From NCBI RefSeq assembly GCF_002019705.1, contig NZ_KV917377.1, forward strand, positions 182,555 through 246,554: a stretch of DNA of 64,000 bases. The letters run 5' to 3'. The position numbers were made by a program, and so were the translations under genes. Source of the DNA: Shouchella patagoniensis (lineage in GTDB: Bacteria; Bacillota; Bacilli; Bacillales; Bacillaceae_D). Shown here in pieces: positions 57,668-64,000 of the stretch (its first letter is position 1; each line of letters starts with the position of its first letter). The notes beneath the pieces are model-generated. The model had not been told where the DNA came from. It searched no databases and was given only the letters and a program-made list of their open reading frames with translations.

Positions 57668-58693
57668 ATGAGCGTAACGAAAATAATGAATGACTTATCA
57701 ACTAAAACGTTAAAACCAATTTATTTTTTATATGGAACAGAACAATATTTAATTGAACAATTTCTTCAGAATGTGCACGAAGTGCTCTTTACTGAAGATG
57801 ATGGCGAATTAAATGATGTGCGATTTTATTTAGCTGATACGCCTCTCGAACAAATTATTGAAGAGGCGGAAACAGTGCCTTTTTTTTCAACTAGGAAATT
57901 GGTTGTCATACAGGATTTTTATTTGGCAACCAGTCAGAAACCGCCTTCTAAAATTGAACATAATGTAGATTCAATAGAAGCGTACGTAAATGAGCCAGCA
58001 AGTGAAACGGTCTTAGTTATCGTTGCCCCTTATGAAAAACTAGATGAAAGGAAACGAATAACAAAACGGCTGAAAAAAGAAGTTGAAGCAATTGACGTTA
58101 GTCCGCTTAGTGAAGAAAATGTTTATAAATGGATTCAATCAATTATGAAAAAAGAGCACTTTGAAATTGAGACAGAAGCCAAGGAACTGATGTTTCAACG
58201 TGTGGGTGCCAATTTAATGCTTATGCATCAAGAACTTAATAAGTGTATGTTGTATGCTAAGGATGTAAAAAGAATTACAAAAACTGATGTTGCTAATATG
58301 GTTGCAGAGACAGTTGAACAAAGTATATTTACCGTTATTGAATTTGCAGCAAAAGGACAAGCAGGTAAGGCTGTACATACTTATCATGGGTTGTTACGGC
58401 AAAAGGAAGAACCACTTGCGATCTTAGCATTGCTTACAAGGCAGTTTAGGATTTTTTATCAAGTAAAAGTGAGGGCTTCTAAAGGGTATACACAAAAAGA
58501 AATCGCTTCTCAATTAAAAGTACACCCTTATGTCATTAAACTGGCAATGCAAAAAATGAAGTCTTTTTCAATAGAAAGCTTGCGCTTAGCTATTATCCAT
58601 TGTTCCGATACTGATTATGGTATTAAAAGTGGACGTCTAGAAAAAGAAATGGCAGTTGAATTGTTGTTAATTCGCTTAAGTGAAGCAGGTTAA
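57668..58693 (+). CDS. holA: DNA polymerase III subunit delta
   Basis: 341 residues. Clamp-loader delta family (YqeN): FLYGTEQYLIEQFLQNV at the start replaces the usual P-loop, followed by VVIQDFYLATSQK and the C-terminal collar domain with LALLTRQFRIFYQVK-type residues (ILALLTRQFRIFYQVKVRAS). TAGGAGAG precedes the ATG. It opens the beta clamp. It is convergent with rpsT, as in B. subtilis. Confidence 0.94.
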   Translation: MSVTKIMNDLSTKTLKPIYFLYGTEQYLIEQFLQNVHEVLFTEDDGELNDVRFYLADTPLEQIIEEAETVPFFSTRKLVVIQDFYLATSQKPPSKIEHNVDSIEAYVNEPASETVLVIVAPYEKLDERKRITKRLKKEVEAIDVSPLSEENVYKWIQSIMKKEHFEIETEAKELMFQRVGANLMLMHQELNKCMLYAKDVKRITKTDVANMVAETVEQSIFTVIEFAAKGQAGKAVHTYHGLLRQKEEPLAILALLTRQFRIFYQVKVRASKGYTQKEIASQLKVHPYVIKLAMQKMKSFSIESLRLAIIHCSDTDYGIKSGRLEKEMAVELLLIRLSEAG

Positions 58694-58698
58694 TAAAA

Positions 58699-58735
58699 TA
58701 AAAAACACCAATCACATTTGTGATTGGTGTTTTTA
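58699..58735. terminator. bidirectional terminator between holA and rpsT
   Basis: AATAAAAAACACCAATCACA-TT-TGTGATTGGTGTTTTTATT, a perfect stem with both tails. Confidence 0.85.
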
Positions 58736-58781
58736 TTAAAATAGATCACGGGTTGCACCCATGATCCGTACTTCAGTCTTA

Positions 58782-59048
58782 CTATGCAGTCAATCCGTTT
58801 AATTTCTTCGCTAGGCGAGATTTTTGACGAGATGCAGCATTTTTATGGATAAGACCTTTTGTAGCGGCTTTATCAAGCTTTTTCGTTGCATCAACAAACG
58901 CAGCTTGTGCTTGTTCTGCATTGCCAGCTTCCGCAGCAGTTTCAAAGTTCTTAACTGCAGTACGAAGAGCAGACTTTTGAGCAGTATTTTGAGCACGACG
59001 TTTGTCATTTGTTTTTACACGTTTAATCGCAGATTTAATGTTTGGCAT
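58782..59048 (-). CDS. rpsT: 30S ribosomal protein S20
   Basis: 88 residues from ATG 59048 (GGAGGTG 7 nt upstream). [20 protein letters not shown] and [20 protein letters not shown] are the family's two conserved ends. It binds 16S rRNA early in assembly. Frames extending further upstream lack homology. Confidence 0.97.
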   Translation of the reverse strand: MPNIKSAIKRVKTNDKRRAQNTAQKSALRTAVKNFETAAEAGNAEQAQAAFVDATKKLDKAATKGLIHKNAASRQKSRLAKKLNGLTA

Positions 59049-59125
59049 TAATTTCACCTCCGTCATAAACGGCCCATAAGAAAAGGCCATCTCTAAAGCA
59101 CTGATACGACAGTACAACACTCTGC

Positions 59126-59154
59126 ATTTTACCAAAACTAGTGGTTTAATGCAA
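59126..59154 (-). promoter_or_regulatory. sigma-A promoter of rpsT
   Basis: On the minus strand TTGCAT (59154-59149), a 17-bp spacer and TAAAAT (59131-59126). A short leader hairpin (GGCC-TTTTCTTATG-GGCC) follows. Confidence 0.65.
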
Positions 59155-59244
59155 TACAAACTATTACTAAAGTAGAATTGATGAATGTTTTTTTCAACTC
59201 GAGGGACAATATGGTGTAGTTCAAAGAAGAAAGGAGCGGTGTAA

Positions 59245-60360
59245 GTGGAAGAGCTTAATATGGAACCTTTTCAAATTCGCACAGATTTAGCACTTGAAGC
59301 GCATGAAATGGTTGTTGAGCAACAACAGAAACAAAAACAAAAAGAACCATCACATGTTGGAGATGTTGTTGTCGAAGAAGAAACAGTGGATGGCGTTAAA
59401 GTGACGAAAGTGATAATTGGTGAAGACGGGGCGAAGCGCCTACAGAAGCAGGCAGGAAACTATTTAACGTTTGAAGCGCAAGGAATTCGCAGAAAAGACA
59501 CAGATTTGCAAGCTGATATGGAGCGAGTATTTGCACGTGAGTTTGCTTCCTTTTTAATAAGGTCGGGTGTGAAAAAAAACGATACTTGTTTAGTTGTAGG
59601 GCTTGGGAATTGGAATGTGACTCCGGATGCGCTAGGTCCACTAGCTGTAGAAGAGTTGCTTATTACAAGACATTTGTTTGATTTAGCTCCAGAAGAAGTG
59701 CAAGATGGGTACCGATCTGTAAGTGCTGTTACACCAGGAGTAATGGGTGTAACCGGTATTGAGACAAGTGATGTTGTCTTTGGTGTTATTGAAAAGATTA
59801 AACCTGATTTTGTTATCGTTATTGATGCTCTAGCCTCGAGATCGATTGAACGAGTGAATACGACAATTCAAATAGCGGATACGGGTATTCATCCTGGAAG
59901 CGGTGTGGGTAACAATCGGAAAGCTATGAATCAAGAAACACTTGGTATTCCTGTAATTGCGATAGGGATTCCAACAGTAGTGGACGCTGTTACAATTACT
60001 TCAGACGCGATTGATTTTGTATTAAAACATTTAGGTAAGGAAATGAGAGAAGGAGATAAACCATCAAGACGTCTTGCTCCAGCAGGTATGACTTTTGGTG
60101 AGAAACGAAAATTATCTAAGGAAGACTTGCCGGATGAGAGCGGAAGAGAAGCTATTATGGGTATGGTCGGAGGACTTGGCGATGCCGAAAAGCGACAGTT
60201 AATTCAGGAAGTATTGGCTCCTCTTGGTCATAACCTTATGGTTACACCAAAAGAAATAGATGTATTTATAGAAGATATGGCTCATGTTATTGCAGGGGGA
60301 TTGAATGCAGCATTGCATGGAAGAGTCGATCAAGATAATGTCGGTGCTTATACACGATGA
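59245..60360 (+). CDS. gpr: spore germination protease GPR
   Basis: 371 residues from GTG with AAAGGAG 8 nt upstream; ATG 59260 is possible. The N-terminus ([15 protein letters not shown]) includes the pro-peptide region removed at activation, and family segments [16 protein letters not shown] and [19 protein letters not shown] are intact. It degrades SASP proteins at germination. A weak sigma-F/G-like pair (TGAATG near 59182, GGACAATATG near 59204) lies upstream. Confidence 0.95.
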   Translation: MEELNMEPFQIRTDLALEAHEMVVEQQQKQKQKEPSHVGDVVVEEETVDGVKVTKVIIGEDGAKRLQKQAGNYLTFEAQGIRRKDTDLQADMERVFAREFASFLIRSGVKKNDTCLVVGLGNWNVTPDALGPLAVEELLITRHLFDLAPEEVQDGYRSVSAVTPGVMGVTGIETSDVVFGVIEKIKPDFVIVIDALASRSIERVNTTIQIADTGIHPGSGVGNNRKAMNQETLGIPVIAIGIPTVVDAVTITSDAIDFVLKHLGKEMREGDKPSRRLAPAGMTFGEKRKLSKEDLPDESGREAIMGMVGGLGDAEKRQLIQEVLAPLGHNLMVTPKEIDVFIEDMAHVIAGGLNAALHGRVDQDNVGAYTR

Positions 60361-60394
60361 CAGTTGATGGTTAACCATCAACTGTTTTTTTATG
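60360..60394 (+). terminator. terminator after gpr
   Basis: ACAGTTGATGGTTAACCATCAACTGTTTTTTT is fully self-complementary. Confidence 0.85.
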
Positions 60395-60547
60395 TTGTTC
60401 TGTTTATTTATTTAATTGCATAGTATGTAGCTAAGTAAGAGTTAAAGGCAGGATGAGGCTAGGACAAGCCTGTTTTGAATAATCGTTAGGACAAGATTTA
60501 TTTAAAATAATAATTCCATCTTAACTTAAAATAAAGGAGGAAGGTTC

Positions 60548-60874
60548 TTGAAAAAGTGGCGTAACCGATTTTCTCTAATCGCAATTAGTTTATTATTTGG
60601 CGGGATGATGGGAGTGCAGCTTATGAGTGAGCATGCCGGCTTGAATGAACCAAAACCCCTAATCATACCGGAACCCCGTATCGAAGAACCCAAGGATGTA
60701 GTTATAGATATAGAATCTAAGCAGCAAACTGATTCTCGTAATTTGGGAGAAGAAGAAGGGATGTCCAACTTCTTTTCCGACTTAGGATTTACGGTAGCAA
60801 CAGGAATGGAAAATGCCACGAGGTCTGGACTTGAAGCATTTATGGGAGCTATTAGAAATGGAGTTAGTAAATAA
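60548..60874 (+). CDS. yqxA: YqxA-like protein (DUF3679)
   Basis: 108 residues from TTG with AAAGGAGGAAGG upstream. A short N-terminal membrane helix (residues about 7-25, LIAISLLFGGMMGVQLM) is followed by an acidic, proline-rich middle and an amphipathic C-terminus (FFSDLGFTVATGMENATRSG). In B. subtilis yqxA lies between spoIIP and lepA. Its position just before lepA supports this name, but spoIIP itself is absent here. Function unknown. Confidence 0.7.
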   Translation: MKKWRNRFSLIAISLLFGGMMGVQLMSEHAGLNEPKPLIIPEPRIEEPKDVVIDIESKQQTDSRNLGEEEGMSNFFSDLGFTVATGMENATRSGLEAFMGAIRNGVSK

Positions 60875-60909
60875 AATCAACTGAAAAAAGACGAAGCTGA
60901 AAGCTCTTA

Positions 60910-60938
60910 TTGATGCGGAGTGTCTCCCTTGCTATAAT
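60910..60938 (+). promoter_or_regulatory. sigma-A promoter of lepA
   Basis: TTGATG (60910-60915), a 17-bp spacer and TATAAT (60933-60938), with TGC directly before the -10 (extended -10). Confidence 0.75.
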
Positions 60939-60982
60939 AGGGGATAGTGTATACGTACGTATTTTAGGGGTGAGCCAGACGA

Positions 60983-62806
60983 ATGAATAATGAACAAAGA
61001 CTAGAGCGCCAGTCGAGGATACGCAATTTCTCGATTATCGCCCATATTGACCACGGAAAATCGACGCTAGCAGACCGGATCTTGGAACGTACTGGGGCTC
61101 TTACAGACCGTGAAATGAAAGATCAGACGCTTGATGCAATGGATTTGGAGCGAGAGCGTGGAATTACAATTAAATTAAATGCTGTCCAATTGAAATATAA
61201 AGCGAAGGACGGAGAAGAATATATTTTCCATTTAATCGACACACCAGGACATGTCGATTTCACTTATGAAGTTTCGCGTAGCTTAGCCGCATGCGAAGGA
61301 GCACTCTTAATTGTAGACAGTGCGCAGGGGATTGAAGCCCAGACTCTGGCGAATGTGTATCTTGCTCTTGATAATGATTTGGAAATTCTTCCTGTCATTA
61401 ATAAAATTGATTTGCCAAGTGCAGAACCAGAGCGAGTGAAAAAAGAAGTAGAAGATGTAATTGGGTTAGATGCTTCTGACGCAGTCCTTGCTTCAGCTAA
61501 AAACGGGATTGGTATTGAAGAGATACTAGAACAAGTAGTTGAAAAAGTACCTGCTCCTGATGGTGATCCCGAAGCGCCTTTAAAAGCTCTGATTTTTGAT
61601 TCACTTTACGACCCGTACCGTGGGGTAATCGCGTACATACGAATTATTGAAGGAACGGTTCGACCTGGACAAAAGATTCGCATGATGCAAACAGGAAAAG
61701 AATTTGAAGTAAGTGAAGTAGGTGTGTTTACACCTAAAGCGGTGAAATGCGATGAATTGACAGTCGGAGATGTTGGATTTCTGACAGCTGCTATAAAAAA
61801 TGTTGGAGATTCTCGTGTTGGGGATACGATCACGAACGCAATAAATCCAGCAACTGAAGCTTTGCCTGGTTATCGGAAGATGAACCCAATGGTATATTGC
61901 GGTCTTTATCCAATTGATACAAACGATTATAATGACTTACGTGAAGCGTTGGAGCGACTTGAGTTAAATGATGCTTCCCTGCAATATGAGCCGGAAACAT
62001 CGCAAGCACTTGGTTTTGGTTTCCGTTGTGGTTTTCTTGGTTTGCTTCATATGGAAATTATCCAAGAGAGAATCGAGCGGGAGTTTGGGATCACACTAAT
62101 TACAACAGCACCATCCGTGATTTACCATGTGACGCTCACTGATGGTGAAATCGAAAAAATTGATAACCCATCTAACATGCCGGATCCTCAAAGAATCGAA
62201 CATGTAGAAGAACCTTATGTAAAAGCAACTGTCATGGTACCCAATGATTATGTTGGTCCTGTAATGGAGCTTTGTCAGCAAAAACGAGGCGTATTTGTGG
62301 ACATGCAGTATTTAGATGAAGTGCGTGTCCAAATTGTATATGACATCCCGCTTTCAGAAATTGTATATGACTTTTTTGATCAATTAAAATCAAATACGAA
62401 GGGATATGCATCGTTTGATTATGAATTAATTGGTTACCGTCAGTCCAAGCTTGTGAAGATGGATATCTTATTAAATGCAGAGAAAGTAGATGCTTTGTCT
62501 GTCATTGTTCACCGTGATTCTGCCTATGAGCGTGGTAAAATTATTGTGGAAAAACTGAAGGAACTTATCCCGCGTCAGCAATTTGAAGTTCCCGTTCAAG
62601 CAAGTATCGGCACGAAAATTATTGCTCGTTCAACAATTAAGGCAATGCGAAAAAATGTACTCGCTAAATGTTATGGTGGAGATATTTCTCGAAAACGAAA
62701 ACTACTCGAAAAGCAAAAAGAAGGTAAAAAGCGGATGAAATCCGTAGGGAATGTCGAAGTGCCTCAAGAAGCATTTATGGCTGTCTTGCGCATGGACGAT
62801 AACTGA
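60983..62806 (+). CDS. lepA: elongation factor 4 (LepA)
   Basis: 607 residues, full length. GTPase motifs AHIDHGKST (20-28), DTPGHVDF and NKIDLP are present, followed by domains II, III and V and the LepA-specific C-terminal domain ([20 protein letters not shown]). It remodels ribosomes in stress or initiation. The gene after lepA in B. subtilis (hemW) is replaced here by an integrase remnant and an IS. Confidence 0.97.
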   Translation: MNNEQRLERQSRIRNFSIIAHIDHGKSTLADRILERTGALTDREMKDQTLDAMDLERERGITIKLNAVQLKYKAKDGEEYIFHLIDTPGHVDFTYEVSRSLAACEGALLIVDSAQGIEAQTLANVYLALDNDLEILPVINKIDLPSAEPERVKKEVEDVIGLDASDAVLASAKNGIGIEEILEQVVEKVPAPDGDPEAPLKALIFDSLYDPYRGVIAYIRIIEGTVRPGQKIRMMQTGKEFEVSEVGVFTPKAVKCDELTVGDVGFLTAAIKNVGDSRVGDTITNAINPATEALPGYRKMNPMVYCGLYPIDTNDYNDLREALERLELNDASLQYEPETSQALGFGFRCGFLGLLHMEIIQERIEREFGITLITTAPSVIYHVTLTDGEIEKIDNPSNMPDPQRIEHVEEPYVKATVMVPNDYVGPVMELCQQKRGVFVDMQYLDEVRVQIVYDIPLSEIVYDFFDQLKSNTKGYASFDYELIGYRQSKLVKMDILLNAEKVDALSVIVHRDSAYERGKIIVEKLKELIPRQQFEVPVQASIGTKIIARSTIKAMRKNVLAKCYGGDISRKRKLLEKQKEGKKRMKSVGNVEVPQEAFMAVLRMDDN

Positions 62807-62855
62807 ACCTGATTTAACAGGCTTGTGTTGAATCGATATTGATTTGATTAGTTAA

Positions 62856-62897
62856 TTCCCCACCGTACAGCCACCCTAGGTGTTCGGCGGTGGGGGA
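62856..62897. repeat. inverted repeat between lepA and the integrase fragment
   Basis: TCCCCACCG (62857-62865) pairs with CGGTGGGGGA (62887-62896). There is no T-run on either strand, so termination is doubtful; a recombination site is possible given the adjacent integrase. Confidence 0.4.
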
Positions 62898-63426
62898 TTA
62901 TTCATACATAGCTCTCTCAAAAATATCGACTGTCTCATTTTGCATTTTCTCTGTTAGATGAGAGTAAGTATCTAGAGTAATACTTATTCTTGAATGACCT
63001 AATCGAGCTTGTATATCTTTTGGTTTTGCTCCGCTTTCTAAAAGTAGCGTTGCATGAGTATGTCTTAGTGAATGAAAGTTGAAATCAATTTTAAGGACCT
63101 CTCGTAATTTACTACCGCTATATTTGCAACTAGAAGGGGTCACACACACTCTATTTTCTTTTGTGCATACAATGTTACTCCTTGTATAAAACTCTCCGTA
63201 AGCGAGCTTATTTAGCCTCTGACGCGACTTTTGATTTTTGAGTATATTAATTAAGGTTGAACCAATTTTTATTTCTCTGTATGAGGCTGATGTTTTTGGG
63301 GTTCCCAAAACCCATTCTTGATTTTTATTAATAAGAATCTTATCTACTATAATTAATCCTTTATCTAAATCAACACAATCCCACGTAAGAGCACTTACTT
63401 CACTTACTGAATCGGCTACACTAAAT
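62898..63426 (-). pseudogene. C-terminal part of a tyrosine recombinase, disrupted by an IS
   Basis: The minus frame carries the C-terminal catalytic domain of an ICE/phage-type integrase. HSLRHTHATLLLESGAKPKD contains the HxxR box, and RLGHSRISITLDTYSHL the last His and the Tyr nucleophile. The first catalytic arginine (expected in a GxRxSE motif) reads D-S-V-S-E, so it is serine. The N-terminal part ends at the IS boundary at 63426/63427. It cannot be active. Confidence 0.8.
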
Positions 63427-63485
63427 TGGACAACGTTTTTGTGGGGGATTATACTGCAGGTAAGAACCCATAAGGAGCGAGTGTC

Positions 63486-63776
63486 ATGACCCAACCAAAA
63501 CGAGAACGTCGAACGTTTACACCTGAATTTAAAAAACAGATGGTTCAGCTGTATCAGAGTGGAAAATCACGAGCTGCGATTGCTCGAGAGTATGATTTAA
63601 CGCCGTCTTCTTTAGATAAATGGATCAAACAAGCAACGACCACTGGGTCGTTTAAAGAGAAGGATAATCAATCTGCACAAGAGAAGGAACTCCAACGATT
63701 ACGTAAAGAATTGGCTCACGCCAAAATGGAAAATGACATTTTAAAGCAAGCCGCGCTGATCATGGGACGAAAGTAA
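63486..63776 (+). CDS. IS3-family transposase OrfA
   Basis: 96 residues with AAGGAG about 10 nt before the ATG. RRTFTPEFKKQMVQLYQSGK, then AIAREYDLTPSSLDKWIKQA is the helix-turn-helix, and ELQRLRKELAHAKMENDILK the leucine-zipper helix typical of OrfA. It ends KQAALIMGRK just before orfB. Confidence 0.9.
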   Translation: MTQPKRERRTFTPEFKKQMVQLYQSGKSRAAIAREYDLTPSSLDKWIKQATTTGSFKEKDNQSAQEKELQRLRKELAHAKMENDILKQAALIMGRK

Positions 63777-63778
63777 AT

Positions 63779-64000
63779 GTGATTTGGAATAATGCTCACA
63801 AGTACTCGGTATCAGCAATGTGCGCCGTCCTAAACCTCTCTCGAAGTACGTATTATTATGCGATTGAATCATGGCCAGCCAAGGGTTGGTTTCCGTTTAT
63901 ACCGTTGCGAAATACAAACCCAAAAGAACACCGAGTAACGAGGCGGTCATTGCCAACAAGTTAAATCGCTCGTTTGCACAAGAAGAAGAACGACATAGTA
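63779..64000 (+). pseudogene. IS3-family transposase OrfB, frameshifted and cut by the window end
   Basis: GTG 63779 begins IWNNAHKYSVSAMCAVLNLS, then RSTYYYA, the normal OrfB start. The frame then reads unrelated sequence and stops at 63964. A normal continuation (AKYKPKRTPSNEAVIANKLN) resumes at 63907 in another frame. About 40 bp of foreign-looking sequence between explains the shift. Confidence 0.7.

Larger units (their letters stand above)
63427..64000 (+). mobile_element. IS3-family insertion sequence, left part, runs off the window
   Basis: A left end starting TGGACAACGTTTTTGTGGGG lies 59 bp before orfA, and the integrase frame stops there. orfA and the beginning of a frameshifted orfB follow. 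The right end is outside the window. Confidence 0.75.

Overview
The window looks like chromosome from an endospore-forming, low-G+C Bacillaceae, probably an alkaliphile related to Bacillus halodurans or Shouchella. Spore genes (sigK, gpr, sda, an rsfA-like regulator, yqzM, yqxA and a BclA/BclB-type collagen protein) establish the spore former. Gene order repeatedly matches Bacillus subtilis: the yrvM-to-yrrS block in the left third and yqeG-comE-lepA on the right. A complete seven-gene Mrp antiporter operon lies between them. The alkaliphile assignment is an inference from that operon and from gene order remembered for alkaliphilic bacilli.

Left third (1-20.2 kb): a truncated gene, a small unknown gene, 6S RNA, tcdA, an rsfA-like regulator, rarA, then cymR-iscS-mnmA-yrrB-recD2 and small genes. 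A T-box controls alaS, followed by ireB-ruvX-yrzB, mltG, yrrM-udk, greA and yrrS. This is core translation, tRNA modification, sulfur control and repair.

20.2-29.2 kb: divergent ligD and ku (non-homologous end joining), mtnN-yrhC, a CoA-type Nudix hydrolase, a possible small RNA, lplJ, an M20 amidohydrolase with a BASS-type transporter, and an uninterrupted sigK.

29.2-34.1 kb is the accessory part. Two near-identical copies of a 33-38 bp sequence bracket 3.3 kb of decayed DNA. It holds a secreted WGxxG-type protein, a DUF3231 protein, an IS200/IS605 transposase relic and further transposase debris. An orphan HemD-like gene and an internally deleted BCCT transporter relic follow. A 2.2-kb collagen-like gene (34.3-36.5 kb) contains a perfect 99-bp tandem duplication and three copies of an unusual non-collagen module.

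36.6-46.3 kb: a WYL-like small gene, TPP riboswitch and thiD, hup, divergent pssA/psd, mrpABCDEFG, then two genes too short for routine calling. One is a small membrane protein behind a good sigma-G-type promoter that apparently starts at ATT. The other is sda, with two perfect DnaA boxes upstream.

46.6-62.8 kb: yqeG-yqeH-aroE-yhbY-nadD-yqeK-rsfS-cvfB-yqeM, comER facing comEA-comEB-comEC, yqzM, holA, rpsT, gpr, yqxA and lepA. spoIIP, which sits between gpr and yqxA in B. subtilis, is absent from this position. The window closes with a dead tyrosine recombinase fragment interrupted by an IS3-family element whose orfB is frameshifted and runs off the end.
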